From the NCBI RefSeq assembly GCF_002443255.2, contig NW_019211457.1:38229126-38293125 (forward strand): a stretch of 64,000 bases of DNA, in the 5' to 3' direction. This document shows positions 36,257-51,200 of the stretch, piece by piece. The notes beneath the pieces were generated by a model that saw nothing but the letters and a program-made list of their open reading frames with translations, did no database searches and was not told where the DNA came from. This DNA is from Varroa destructor (lineage: Eukaryota > Arthropoda > Arachnida > Mesostigmata > Varroidae). Within the stretch, counting starts at the first letter, position 1, and every line of letters begins with the position of its first letter. Both the position numbers and the translations under genes were made by a program.

Positions 36257-39200
36257 TAAAATGTATTACATATCTAGGCTCACTTGAATAATTCAAGTTC
36301 AGACAAAAGGAAAATACGTTTCTGTTGTGATGAATGCTTGTCGAGTTTGTATGAAAATCTGAGGGAATGTACAAATAATAGAATGCAACCTCCTACAAAT
36401 AATATATGTGAATATAACTGCACTGATCACGGTTGAAAGGGGCTATGAAAAAGAGGTAACGACGTCGATTATTCTGTCGTGCTCCTATGAATGCAAGTAT
36501 TATAGAAATTACATAAAAAGAACGATGATTTTGACTTGATTATGGCATTTACCGAACCTAAGTTTTGCGATGACACCTGTGGTCGCTAGTTACACACCCG
36601 ACACAACGAAAGCTTGACCTCTCTGTCATAAAATATGATGTCGCATCAGCCGGTAAGCGCTGTCGGCCATTGGAGGTAGTAGGTATCGCGCAATCTGGCC
36701 CGATCTGTCTAGCTGTCGTCTAACGCTTCTCGGGACTTCTCGCGGATGGAACCCCCAGTTGCAGGGAATCATACTGGTGCGTCCTGTCTCACAACTTCGT
36801 CTACCTTTTCGAAATCTTTCAAGGTTGATTCCTCTCTTCCTTTAGCACTCTCCTTGACCGCTCTCTGTTGTTGGGCTTCTCTTTCCTGGTTAGACTTTTC
36901 GGGCGCGACTTCAAAACCGTTTGAATGCATTAACGTGTAGATACAACTAGCAAGGGCAGCAGCAGTAGCCGTCAAAGACGAAAGTATCTCAAGTAATCCG
37001 ACTCGGTAGTCCGCTTGTTTCTTGATAATCTGTTAGATGGAGCCGGTTATTTCAAGGAATAACATAACGCGGTTGGTGCATCGTTTGTCCCAAAGTGCCG
37101 ACCCGCCTCCGCCGCCCAGCTACACACATACTCACCGAAGACGAAACAGCTGCATTTTACAGTAAAGAGATTGCGCAGAGTGGGCGCGTTATCATCTTTT
37201 CTTCTTTCCGAGATCCAGAAGCAGCCGTCCCAGGAGGACTACTGACCTAACAAGGCTCCCGTTGTTTGATGTCGAGTGTCACTTGTCCCATCTTCAGTTC
37301 CTCTCCCGGTTTCCTTCGTGCTTCCATCGGCTGAATAACAGGTCGCGCCCACCGCAGTAAACGATTTGAAAGTGTGGCAGAACGCGAATGCAACACGTAT
37401 GACGGAGCCGTCTGAGTGTAAGATCAAGATCTAGGAAGACGAACAATCAGAAACGAATCTAAAGTAGAATTGATGCTGATGATGACAAGAAGCTATGATC
37501 GCCCTCTGTTGGACATTCCACGAATGTCTAAGCTCGTCCTATCGAAGGACTCTCTACACCCAATACTACAAGTTGGCCTGTTCGTTTGTTGTCGGCCTCC
37601 GATAGACATGTTAGTTATTAGGTGAACCGCGCCACATGTTCCGTGTCAAACGATGAATGCAAAGGATAAATCGACACACGTGTCTAACGACCAGAGCCGA
37701 TGCGCTAGACGTAATTTGAATATCGCTTGTCAATGTCTTGCGTGCCTCAATGATTGTATAGCTAACTAGCAATCAGTAAATAAATACCTAAAAAGGGAAA
37801 ATGCCCATGAAAAGTTGTTCCACGGCCAAGCTTGATACCTTAAATATCAGAACGGCGCAATCGCGTCAATATCTCAGTAGACAGATCGCTTCGAGAACGC
37901 CAAGTGCATCTATGATTAGTATCATCATCATCATTATCACTGTTGTTGTTACATATGAGACAACATGTTGCCATGCGTACGTAGCATACGCAGTTAGATG
38001 GAATCATGGCAAACTTGTACATAGTTATGATACTAATTATATGTCTTCCTACCGAAAAGCCGGTGTGACTGTGATGTCGCCTGCAACACCTTTGACGCTG
38101 CAACAGTCTTCGCGCGTTGATCAGCTCGTGCTCGTGCTCGTGCTCGTTACAACAGCAAATAGAGGAAACAAACTGGTGCATTGGCGAGTGAAGCTAGAAC
38201 ATATTGCCTATGGCAGATAAAGCTTATCTAAGCAATTGGAACTAATGGCGACAATTTAAATGAGTTAGATTCGACATGGGTCGAAAGAGATTCTATACAA
38301 TTACCAACTGTACCCTGTATTCTAGACTGGACGTCCTGGAAGCTGACCAGTAACAAGTGGTTACTTTGTGGCCCATGGGAAAGATTTCGTGGCATTGTTG
38401 AGCTTGTTGTGTGCGTCCTCTAAGCTTTGAAAAGCAGGCTGTATAAATACTACGACTTTATAGCCATCTCACCATACAATCAGCGAATATATATGTACGC
38501 GCTCTTTGTTAAACTAGCGTTTTTCAATAGGCAAAACCAGAGTTTCTAGATTATTCAAAATCACTCGCTGCACAAGATTGGCACGCAAGTAGAAAATTAT
38601 ATATTAACCAAGCAGTATTGTCAAAACCAAACATAGCTGGAAGATCCTTTTCCTTTATGGTATGGCTAGTTCTTGCTTAGTGACATCCATATGAGATATT
38701 CCTACATGAAACAACTGTTACATATCCATTGTGGAAACAACTTCGAATGGCCATAGCTTAGGTTTTACGAGTTCAGCTGCTGCGAGCTGGCGATCTGGTG
38801 CTGATTGTGAGAGGCGTGCAACGTCTCAGTTTACGGTTGACCTGTAACTATGCTTAGTCAACAATGGCTAGATAATTTCATCGAGTTTTCGATAGTATCC
38901 CTTCAAAAGCGAACATTTTTAACCAGAGGCCACCAAGGTCCGCAGCGAAAGGCAGAGACTGGGCCCGCTTTCACTGAAAGTGAAGGCAAGTTGCTTCGCA
39001 TGACGCAGCAGCAGCAGCAGCAGCAGCACTGGAAGACTACATGACCACTGAACTGTGAAGTAAATATTTACATTCGTTGTATTACTATTCCTTATATAGA
39101 GCCACAGGTACGAAACGCTCAAGTTATGCTCGCATCGGCGTCCGCCATTGCAGTGCGTTTGCATTTTAAGCAACAGTGTCGTACAACTATACATTTTCGG

Positions 39201-42200
39201 TAGGAAAAAAATGAGGAAAGGCTGACACGGCACAGGACGCTGGCGCCATTTATCAAGAGAAAAATTGAGTTCTGTACGAGGGGGACTCGTTCCATGTTTC
39301 GAAGGCATTAGCAATGACGCGATAATGGTGCTAGTTGCGATATGGTATGGCGCACTAGCCGTGATCTAGTTTTGTCACAATGGCAAAATTAAATAACGGT
39401 CTTCGTCACAAACTCAAGCCACACGCACCAATAACGAGATAAAACGAACGAGCCGAAGAGAACTCCTGCGGTTTCGTTGGTAATTTATTGCAATAGTTGA
39501 TTTGAAGCATAGCTCAATGTATGGCGTTCGTCACTGAACGAACGTTTGTTACAACCGTGGCCTGCCGTTAGACTACTATTGTTGTTGTTATTTATTGTTA
39601 TTTGGTGTGATCATCAACGGCTAGTAAGAGCTCGTTTCTATATGGATCAGTTGCTCAAAGGCTAAAGGCTGATTCCTAAACTTGGCCTAATAATAATAAT
39701 AATACATAACAAAAACTAGGTTTTTTAGTGTTTCACTTATATTTGGCGTAGTTGAGCCAGTTATAGAATAGATAGAGTCATTGTGTATATGCATAGACAG
39801 GCGGTTCTATCAAAATATATACATTACATTGTGTCAGTGATCATAACTTCAGTTCTTATTCATATACAATTAATATTGGACAACTTTTCCTTCTTTTGAT
39901 GAGCTTTTGAGATGTTTGAAGCTATTGCCGTTCTGGTCGGCCTAGACGCGGCCTTGCTTGATTGTACCTTTTCAATGTCGTCAGTTCTGTAGCCTAGACT
40001 TTACCTCTGAGGCACACCCTTAGCAGAAAGAATCGACTAGCAGGTCTGAGAGACAGGTATGGTGTTTTATGAAAGCTTTTCGTCCAATCCATTGCAAGGT
40101 TCTCTTACAGGATACGCTCTCAGGGTACGATAATAGTGTACAGGTGTTTTGTTTTGATGGAAATGAAATTTCCCACCTTCACCAAAGCTCTCCCGAGTGC
40201 GTGCTAAAGTTGATTGTTGAATTAAATTCGAGTAACTGGCAGCAGTTACTGCTCTATCGACAAAGAATGCCTCAGTTAAGCTTTTGCTTAAAATGCCGCG
40301 CTGAACTATCACTCGTGCTAACTTACATATATATACAGGTATACAGGAACACTATGTAAGTTTACAGATGTTCAATAGGTGCAATTACATCGATAAGCTG
40401 CGCTATCAGATTCGAACGTGAACAGTTTTTGTCCAAGACTGTGTATCGTGTCCACATTATTCGAACCGTAATCTACAAAATGGGATTTTGTTCTATATAT
40501 ATATATATGCGCGTGCGTAGGTAGTAGTATATGTCTATGAATAGATAGTTGTCGTTAACGCGTCATTTCAAATATTCCAACAAGAAGATTCTGACCCGCT
40601 TATTTGGATGGTGGCAGTACGCAGTGTACGAGGTACCTTCCTGACCTAAAAAGGTTTTTGTGATTGCGGCTCGACACGAACGGCAAACTCTTACTACGGA
40701 CATATGCCTTTGTGCAGAATTCGCACTGGCCAGTACGATTTACTTGAATATGGCAGCCATCCTGCTCTGTTTGATATGATACTTTGCAGGATCCAAAAGA
40801 TGGCCGGACGGACATCGGTTAGGTGTCATGTCGGAAGAATGGCTTCGCTTGGACGGCTGTAGCTGTTACAGCAGCTACCGGTGATCTCCTTCGTTGTCTC
40901 GCTGCGTATTGAACGCGCGCAATGCACTCAACATCATAAAGCAATCACGGCTAGACTCCCTTCACACTCAGCCACCCTGACACTTTCGGCTGTTTCTATG
41001 AGAGCTTGTGAAACACAGTCTGTGTATAGAAATATGTATAGGAATATGTGTCCCCGAATATGAAGTATGGCAATATGCGCGAAAGAGGTCCAGCCAGGGT
41101 GATATCGATCACCAACCCCGCTCTAAGGCTTATGAGGAGGTCCGTTGAAGTTACAACACCACGACGCCAACGAGCGAAGTATTCGAAGGAAGACAAGCTT
41201 GCTTGCTGCTGCTGTTGTTATTGTCGCTGCTGTTGTGCATATAGGCACTATTTCGACTATCTGCTATTGAAGCCGTCGATTCTTGGAGGTAATGCAGCCG
41301 AAGAAATTCGGGATTTGCGGTTTCCTTTGGAGAACAGCACCGAAAGTGAGGCCTTATCCACGACAGAAGAAAGAAAGGACAAAATGAACCTCGAATCAGA
41401 AATAGGTAACTCCGATATGGAACAGACAATACACTGTTTTATGACAACAATGTTTACGCTATCAAGAGCACTGCTTAGCAGCGGGAGGTCTGCACTGCCG
41501 CTAAATCAGGCATACGAAGCTTTTGGTCTAGGCAAGACTGGCTACATACAAACGACGATAGACAAGCGTGACTGTCGCTCGGAAACTCATGGGCCGATTT
41601 ACAGGACCAATCAGTTAATATCGTGTCCAGAACGATAATGCCTGATAGTGACATAAAAGTATAAAGCACTGTTTGTGGAATTGACCACTCTAAGGACCGC
41701 TATATAGCAGTAATTTGAATTATAATAGTAAAGGTTTCATCTATGTGATTAAACTGCCTATCCTATTCATCATCGAGCTAAATTTCTACGCTGTAAACCT
41801 ATGCACATATTCACTAAAAACCTTTCTGACGACATTGAAGTATGAAGCCATAAACGTTACTGGACTGCTTTCGCTAGTGGTTCCCTCAAGTAATCAATTC
41901 TAATATTATATTGAATCATATAGAAATAATGTCCGTTTATTACAATCGGTCGTTTGTTCATGACACCGGCTCAACGATCGAAGTTCTATCCACGCGTTCA
42001 CTATGAGACTAACTGTGCACTTCACTTTTCTCCTACATATAACACCAAACCATCGATTGAGAGAAGGCGCACGGTGGCTCTTGTGTGGCTGGATCTTGTA
42101 GTTTATACAAAGACGCGGTTTTGGTGGGCGAAGATCAAAGACAAGATTGGATTAGGTTCCCCCAGTTCTATCAAACGAAAGAAGACACCCTGCAGCCGTC

Positions 42201-45200
42201 GGCGGCAACAACAAGAAGACACAGGAAGCTACGCACGATGGCGTTATTTTACGCTACCGCCTAACTGTACTGCGATACAATCGCCGCTCACTCGATTTTG
42301 TGACGTTGTTTACAAAAAAAAAGTGTTGTGATTACTACAATCACGGCTGCTGCTGCGGATGCGTCTCCGCATTGCCCGAAGTTACTCAGTGACCATGGTT
42401 TCTACCGCGAAAGTGGTTGGCTCTGCTTCATCGCTGTTTGGTCTTCTACTCTTCTCGTAGCTAGTAGCAAGCAGCAGTCATAATAATAACTGACGTATTC
42501 TTTGAGATGCGGCCGTGTCTTAAGCGACTGAAAAATTCACGACTTCACGATTCGCTCGACGTAGCACCGATTGCCCCTCCGCCGGCCGACCGGCCGGCCG
42601 CTCCTCCTAGCGGAGATCGAATAAGAGAGGACGCGGGCAAAACGAAGACACCGAGAGTGTGAAAAAGTCACCGGACAAAAGGTGGAACGCTACGATGGCG
42701 CAGGAGCTCCCGCTTTCACCCAACGATGCCTTGACTTGGCGAGGTGACTGGGGACGAAACCTGGTAACAGTGCTATATCTACGTTCCAACACTTGTCATT
42801 TCTTTTTGTTAGCCTTCGTCCTTGTTTTCGAGGCAGACATAAGTACGTATTATCGACAATGAGGTTTTGTGGCGCCTTTCGAAGCACTCCCAACCGGCTA
42901 CGCATTTCGGGGCGTTTAAGCATGGGGCAAAGTATATTGCTATCATTACTTGAATACTACTACTGCCGCCAGCCTACACGTCTATTTCGTAGTACCGTAC
43001 GAGTATTGGTAATTCATGCACCGTGCGAATTCAGTGCACAGTGTACCTATGCGGTGCTACAGCGAAAGGGAATTAAGGATGGCCTGGACCTAGGCGTAAC
43101 CGACCACTGGGACAAGCTGCCGGTTTTTGCTCTTATATATATATTCGCGGGCTAGTTGTTTCGCGTCGTAAAGCAAAACCTATTAGGCTCGTTTACTTAT
43201 AGTGCAAGCGACGTTGACAAACGCACAGAACTTCGATCGAACAGGGTCTTGCTTGTTTCAAACCCATTAGCGAAATTTCAGAAGCATACACAGACCGCTC
43301 TCTAAGTACAGTCATTTAGTGCTGGTACGAAAATTAAGTATTCAAGCAGGTCTAAACAGGGCGCTAACATTTTTCACTATAGTATCAGTGCGTTGCAGGT
43401 GGTATTTTAGAGAACTTCGTGAATTCTTGTTACTGGTTTTGAAAATAATTATTCTCTTTTTAAATTAGGCCAACCTGAGGGAATAAGACAAGCAAATTTG
43501 GGTAAACCTATACAGACAGGGTGTCCTGTGTAACCTCACTGTATGTGATAAGTCTTGCGTTACGTAACGTTTCCTGGCACTTCCATTTCGGTAATCTTTA
43601 AATATCGAATACAGGCCGTATCATAAAGACCTTCACCGAAAGTAATTAACCGTTGATAATAGTGTTCCAGGGAATCATGTAGGTGCAACTGGAGTGCTTT
43701 TTTCGGTGTTTTCGAGTGTATTCGTTTGTCCTCGCGATGGCTCAGCTCGTAACGTACCTGCTTGCTAATTTACGTTGTGGCCTAGTTTCAAACCCGGGCA
43801 TAGACACACGTTTCGTTACAACTTAACGGCGATACCGGACAAAAAAACTCGAAATACATAGGTGCCATCGTATTGCGGTCTATTATTAGTCCAAAAAGTC
43901 AATTCGTGATGAAAACCTGTGACTGTGCTAACTAACCGCGACAGTGAAATCGCAAAGCCCTTTTATTAAAGCAAACAAAAGTTTCGAATTATGGTTATCA
44001 AGTACAGTCTTGTCCTGAGTGAATTAGATACTATACATCGATTTGAATTAAGCCATCGTTTTCTCAGCTAGATCTGACGTTTCTTCTGAGGCAGTGTGTC
44101 ATACAACAGAGTTTCTAGGTACGTTTGACCGTATGCCGACTGGAATTTGTAGCATTGTCCTTTTGTCCCATTTTACCATTTGGTTTGGTTCTACACTGCT
44201 TTTCTGTTGTTCTAGTTTTTCTGCGATCCGCGAATTTCTTCAACAGTTCTACCTCGATCGAAATATAGTCATCATTTCGGCTTTCTGGTTAAGGGAGACA
44301 GGATGAAAAGGTCTACCGTGCGACCTTTGCATTCTGCCCTAGTGGATTAGCCTTCTTGGACCACGTTGCTTGGAAGGGGCTAACGGTAGGTAGGCAGACA
44401 ACGCTGTCTTGCAGAAATTCGGGCAGTCCAAGTACCCGAAGTGTTTCTCCCGTATAGCCAATAATTTGCCCAAAGATATGTATAGCTACTCGCACACATA
44501 CAGATCCAAGAACAGACATCTCGGCAAGCTACCGACAGGCCGACAGCCTCTGTCGCTCTAGCGTGCCCTCTCGCCGCTGCGCCTGGCAACGCCGGCACAG
44601 TCACTATGAGAAGACACTCACTACGCTGCCGGTTGTCCCGATGACCAACGAACGAGTCAGCCAGCCAGAGCTGCAAAATCCAGAACATAATTCAGCAGCA
44701 GTCCATCAGGAACAGCTAGAGCCGGATGGCTAAACAGTCCCTTGTTCGTTCGTTCGTTCCGTCGTCCCTCTACGGGCGTGTGTGAACGAACAGTAGAAGA
44801 GGACGTTAGCGGAAAAGAGATGGAGCCGCTCCAAGACGCAACGGATTCCTGTGTATAGCTCACTTCCCCGCAGCCTTACCCCTCGCAAGGCTTCACAACG
44901 CTTCCCCCGTGGTAGACGAAGTGCTGTAGGGAAGAGAGCCAGTTAGCGGCGGAAAAAGGCGGAGAAAAGGGAGCACAGAAGAAGAGAAGAAGAAGCTGCC
45001 TGATGTAGTAATGGTTTTGGCGGCAGCAGTGCCGGTTGTGTACGGAGCGGCTGCATTGATCTAACTAGCAAACTGGGAGCGAGCAAGCGTTGGACCGAAG
45101 GACCGGCAGAGCTCGAAGAAGCTCTGGGCTTTTAGCCTGGAGCTGCTTTGGCCAAAGGCTTGCGGCGAAGCCAGCTGCTCGACTGTCCAGCCCGACTGTT

Positions 45201-48200
45201 GTCCGAAAGCCCGCCCTACCGCTCTGCGGCATACTGAGTCACACGGGCTGGGCGGTATAGCGTAAGTAGAGCCTACATAAGAGCTGAGGCATTGCACGGC
45301 AGCATAGCGCAGAGACGTCGTGTAGCAGCGCACTCACAAGCAGGCGTACACGCGCAGAGACTTTTTTTCTCTCCTTCTCAACCTCTCTCACACAGAAAGA
45401 TCCGACACAGCCACATCAGCCGGCGGCACACATCATCGCACGCGTATTGTGCCGTGCGAGGAAGGCTTCCTGGTCCTCAGGGAGTAGTTCCTGGCCCAGA
45501 GAGCCCAGCGGCAACGGCAGTGGCCCCGGTCGGTCGGCCAATTCTAGCCTTAGCTAGCAGCAGGGCCGACGGGGTTTCAGCTTTGGGGGAGCCAACCAAC
45601 TCTGGGGGATCGGCAGATAGGGACGCCTAGGGGAGTGTAGCTCGGGTCGGTTGCGAGGGGCCCTTGGGAACAGCGTTCGCTGGCTGCATCTACCGCTGCT
45701 GCTGCTGCCGCCGGCACCGCCATCGAGAGCTATCTAGCTGCAGCTGCGATGGAACTCTGTCCTTTTGGTAGGGGCAATCGTATCGAGGACCTTGAGTAGG
45801 CTTCGGGCCAATGGCCACTGCGAATCGGACAGTGAAGGAGACAATGTACTATGCTGCTCACCCCGAGCGAGAAGGTGCTAAGAGCATAGAACAGAAAGAG
45901 AACAAGCGAGACAGGCAAAGCTTAAAGACGCACAGATTATATGGAAGCTCTGAGCCGAAAACGATGAGGCCAAGCAACGCTAATAAAGGTTGGCTTTTAG
46001 CATGTGTGCAAGTGTATAGAGGACGTTTGCATTCATCTATCCTATGCATGTACATCGACCAGAAAGTCATGGCTACAATCATCATTGTAACGCTTAGCTG
46101 CAGACGCAACTGTTTCCATAGCGTTCACTCTACACTACATATAAAGGTACCCTTAGAACTATCGTCAGTAGACTGTCCAGCAGTCATAACAGATACTTCC
46201 ACACTGACTGTAATATAGGTATTCAAATGCAGGAGTGGGACACTCGTGTGATTTGAACTAAAGCATAACAGCAGAGGCAATCTGTAAGAATGGTAAGAAT
46301 GTATGAAATAAGTACACTTTGTAGTATTTAAAATTCGGCCAGACTCTAATCAAGGGAGCCTGCGCTGGCAGACTCAAAGACACACAAAGCTGATGTGAGG
46401 AGCAATTTCTAAGCAGTCCATATTATGGCTGGGTCGTTTCTGTGTTGCCTTTGTTTTCTGTCTTACTCTGTGTTGAAGTTGCAGTCGAGGAGGGCGTCTA
46501 TTCGGTGCCATCAGCCGAGGACTCGTCCGAGAAGATGGTGGTATCCGTGTCTGCTGGGGATCTCGTTCTGTTCGAATCCGACCAAGATGAGAATAGTGAG
46601 TACTATATGTTAAAATTTAGCCTCATCTTGCTATATACATAATGAGCGAGTCGGGGTCCAGCGCTGCTGTGCTTGACATTGGCCTGACGATTATATATAT
46701 ATATGCAATGTTTATTACTGAAGCAAACCTGTTTTCCGGATGCCTTTTTTACTGAAAGATAGTATATTAGGAATACCTGAGTCATATCAGAGTGGCACCC
46801 GCAAATTTTTCGAGTACCATTTTGACATCTGCTGTGCCTTTGTGTGCGTCGACAAGTACTAGACCTACATGCTCAGGATGTTGTATTTGGAGATGATGAT
46901 AATAATAATGATGCATGTAACCGATATTTTTTTCCTAAGATAGCGTACATGAAGGCACCTAATTCTAATGTGGCCCGCAGCGGGTCGTGATTTAAGCCTA
47001 CAACTAGGACTTTCTTAGCATTTCTCATATCTTATGCTATTATATCATGCACTATGTAAATGCTTGAGATAATAGCTTTAAATGATTGAAGTTTGCAGTC
47101 CGTTGTACAAACAGCTCATCTATATTGGCTAATTTTATTTTTTGATGTCCTTATCTCTGTATCTCCTAACTGGAAGGACGCACTCTGCCGGGAAGTTGCA
47201 GTCGAGAACACACGTTTTCAAGCAGAACCTCATAACATTTGTCGACTATATTGAAATAACTATCCATATAAGATTCAATCCCTGCAAGATCTCATACTAG
47301 CAATGTAGAGGGCTAACAGTCTCGTTCATAGGCGTAAACCGTTTCAAGCTTATCTTACCACGTCTCGTTATTAGGGTTGTCGTTGGCGGCATCTGAAAAT
47401 TAGGCGGTCAACATTTGTTCAATCTCTTTAATGTTGTTGATGGTAACAACGAGTATATTATCTCAGAATATTTATAACGACATTATACATGGTCGTTACA
47501 ATATCCATCTATTTAATACCATTGCTTTGCCTTAGCGATTTCTAGACGCCACGAACGTCGCGGAATAGGGCAAACTTGTACGTTCTCGCTATAATTTACA
47601 ATCGAACAGAGGGAAATTTTAATTCGGTTTAACATGACGCGTCTTATATAAAAGTCCAGCTGACTGAAACAGTCCGCTCTGTGGGAAGCAGTTCGATGGC
47701 GTCGCCCACCATTTGTACGTGCAAATTGTTCAAGTTGCCTAACTTGGTTATTTCTTTCTCTCAACTTACTTCCTTCGTTCTCCTGCATGTGCTAAATAAT
47801 AAAAATAACTAAAAACTTAGCTCCCATCTACTGTTATGAACGCCCCAGACCGATTGAAACAAAGAAGCCGATTCCTCTTCACACTATGGAACCATACTGA
47901 CTGCGCGCTTTTTGCATCGGTACTCGGCGCCTTCGATGCTGAGTACGTGAGCGACGTCGACCGACCGATGGATAGTGTTTTGCTAAAACAGTGTTACAGG
48001 AGACAAAAAACAAGAATAATACAGCGCGTTTCTCCGCTTGAGAAGAAGTCGACGAAAATTGATTTTTATCAAATGTCAATTTTTGGGTTTTTGTTTGACT
48101 GTTACCGTGGTGCGGCGCTGCTCACAGAACACGTCGAAGAATAACAATGTTTGTCGGCTCTCCCTTCACCGCTGTTTTTCTCTCAGTCGTTCGCCAAAGA

Positions 48201-51200
48201 TCAGCGCACGAACTGTAGTCACACAACGCAGCTTCGCTCAACCCCAACACAATAGAAGACAAACAGATCCACAAGTACACGCAACCCGCTTGACGTAAAT
48301 GAGTAGACGGCAGCCGGCGCAAGGCCGAAGTATGAAAGAAGGAAGCAGCAGTAAAACGATAAGGGCATCATACGTATACCAAAGTCCGCGTAACCCTTCG
48401 CAGCTACAAGTTTATGTCGGATATGCAATGTATGCTTTAGCGGTATCTTCATCCTGAATCACAGCCAACTTTGCCGCCGATTTATGGGAGATATTCATAT
48501 GAAAGATAATGCGAGAGGACGCAGACGTGCGATTGAAATTGCTTGAAAATTTTAGTAAAATGATTGACCTTACAAGCAATAGTGCAGTAAAACCTCTAAT
48601 AACTAAATTACAAGATTTGAATTCACCAGATCGTATTACGTGTCCTTTGAAGAAAAAAAGAAACAGTTATAGTACGACTTCTATTGGTGGAACTCTTTCC
48701 GGACCTGCTCCCTTTCCGGTGTTAGGACAGAACAAGGTCATAAAAGCCTCCTTAAAGCTGGCAAACTCCAAACATGAACTCAGCTTAGCAATGAAAAGAG
48801 AAGGAGGACTGAAGAGAAGTGGGAAAATGACCTGAGGGGTCAAAAAAGATTGGCTCTGAGGACCAAAGAGGCGAACTATGAGATGCTAAAGAAAAAGCGT
48901 TTTTCTGACAATCAGGCTGCACTGCCAGCAACGGAACTGCAGCCACAGGCTGTGGTCGTCGTAGGAATAGAAAAACAACTAGCAGCTGTAGGTTCAGCAA
49001 CTGCGGTAATGCCTGTCACTGAGAATAAACTTCTTCTCGTCTTACCACTTTTTGAAAGAGAAATAAGAGAGTTTGCAGTGGATGCCCGTTGCGACGGTAC
49101 GAAGTGTCAATGTGGACCGTAAAGACCTTTCTTACAGCAACTAGGCCGGTGGCTGGGGCGGCTGGTTGACTGACTGGTTCGCCAATATATTCGGCGCGTC
49201 GTTCGTTTGGGGGCGTGGACAGGTGCAATAGGGGGGGAGAGGGAGGGGAAGGGGCGAGAGGGAGAAAGAGGCAAGGAAAAAAGTGGCCGGCTAGGTCGTT
49301 CACGAGTTCATCCCAGCAAGGCTTTTCGAGTGCATTAGCATTGGTCAAGAATGCAGCGATGCTGCTTTGTGTGCGGGCTGCGAGCCCATTTGGCAGAAGG
49401 ACTGGCGTTGTCCACGCAGTTGCCATCGCTGGCCACCGCTCAGTCAGTTCTGTTAGACGTTCTCAGGTTATTATTCGGTTTGTGCATTGCGTTTCACTGG
49501 GCGTGCCTACGCCTTTCAGAGGTGCTGAGTCGCTAAGGGCTCGATACGCTGCACTTTGAGCCGCTGAGTGGTCTGCGTCGGCCAACGAGTGCAAGTCAGA
49601 AAGCCTGCCAGCCATCTAGCTAAGTCTATCTACGTAAGTGAGGTCCAGTGCGGTGTCGTATGTAAAAAGATCTGCTTAGTTAGAGCGAACAGAGCTGACT
49701 GGATGACACAGACGCTCGTTTTCGCAAGCCGTGCGATAGGAAGGACCGTACGGAAAGTCCTGAGGCAGTGGTTGTCAACCAGGGCGGCTAGGTGTAGTCG
49801 AGTATACACTGGGAAATGCAGTAACTCAGGAAGACGAGTCATGGACGTCGAAGGGCCTCGGGAGGGCCGGGTTAAGCAGCGACGAAAAGAACGGCAAGAC
49901 CGAGCCTCCAGGCAGCATTCTACCTAGAGGCTTGTCTGAAATTAGGCGAGTTGCCTTACGTTTGCAGGCTCCCAAGAGGCACTAGGGCCGTGGTGCGTCC
50001 AACCAGGCGCTGTCCAACCGCTGCCGCCGTGCCTTATCGTCTATGCCAGCATGAATACGCCAAACGGCCACCGGGGTCCAGAAGGCTGGCTGGCAAGTAA
50101 ACTTTTTGACAGCGGAGCCCGAGCAGTTGATTTACTTTTTCATGATGCATAACTGCTGGCCTTCAGCCCAACATTGCAAGTGCCGAACATACAGCTACAC
50201 GCACATCCACCGCACGCACAAGTGTAGGCACTATACCGCTAAAAGCGCGAAAAAAAAAGAGAGCCAGCGACGATCGTTGCTGCTGCTATTGCCGCTGCAG
50301 AAACAGCAGCAAAGTGGGGTTGACCTCCGGGAAAAGCAATTTGCGATAGTGAGCTACTCGATGACGAAAATAGGCGCTGTCCGGAGCGATCTGCGGACGA
50401 TGCAGGTCATATGGCGGCCTTATCCAACTTGCGTCTACATGCCACGATTTCTGACCCACAGTGATGACGGCGACCTCTGAAGCTCCACAGCGCACATTAT
50501 GTCGGCTTTCGACAGTGATGCCAGCAGCTTCACACGCGTTTGCTATCGTACTCCGTATGTGGGCTACTGAACAGCAGCAGTAACAATATAGGTCTGCATG
50601 TCTGTTGACGATCCCGTATCTCGCATGTTTTTAGTTATTCAACACAACATAGGGCTCTATAAACGCTCCTCCAGGGCTCCGGGCAACAGCATCTAATACC
50701 TATTCTTTTTTTTGTAAATCAGCTGACATAATTGCAAGGTTCTTCTTCAGCACGTCGCGATAGCAGAGAGCTGCAAGATTGATTTCGATACCCGTCGTCA
50801 TACACTTTTTTCAAGACAGCCTGTTAGTCAATCAGGGTATCATCTATTCCATATCCTTAGGATGTATATTGTTCATTCGTATGCGATTTGCCGCTTGCAT
50901 CTTGTCTTCCCTGGTGCTGTATAGGCGTTATAATATTGAGCAGCCCGATCTTTGAAAAACTTTGCAGACCTCTCTGACTGTACGTAGCGCCCTTGCGTAC
51001 GTCGATTTTCAAGTTCATTCCTCTGAGACCTCTAGCTCGAATGAGCACAGCAGCGTCGATAAGCTGCTTTCGGTATTGCTCGCCTTGGGACTACGAATCT
51101 CAAGAGAGTCTACAGAATATTCTATGAGCAAAGTATCTGAAGATGGCAAACTTTGCCTGGCGCGTCGAATTTTCCGTCTTACTTCTTTCATGAACGTTAC

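Larger units (their letters stand above)
36125..46478 (+). other. First intron of the SRRKQ zinc-finger gene (10.4 kb)
   Basis: No additional exon was recognised on either strand. The intron contains a CAG run at 39006-39028, a SINE-like tRNA-type promoter at 43738-43795 and a GC-richer block at about 44400-45850. That block could be an alternative promoter or enhancer. Open frames of up to 196 codons (41048-41638) have no coding character. The sense of this entry is simply the transcription direction of the host gene. Confidence 0.5.

Noticed and set aside
37801..38220. 139-codon open frame with an antisense frame of 113 codons
   Set aside because: Repeat-driven (ATC and CTCGTG runs) and open on both strands, which points to composition rather than coding.
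41048..41638. 196-codon open frame
   Set aside because: Contains a poly-Cys run from a TGC/TGT microsatellite-like tract, lacks domain similarity and lies in the intron of the zinc-finger gene.
45811..46218. 135-codon open frame in the GC-rich intronic block
   Set aside because: No domain, no splice signals of matching phase and low-complexity composition.
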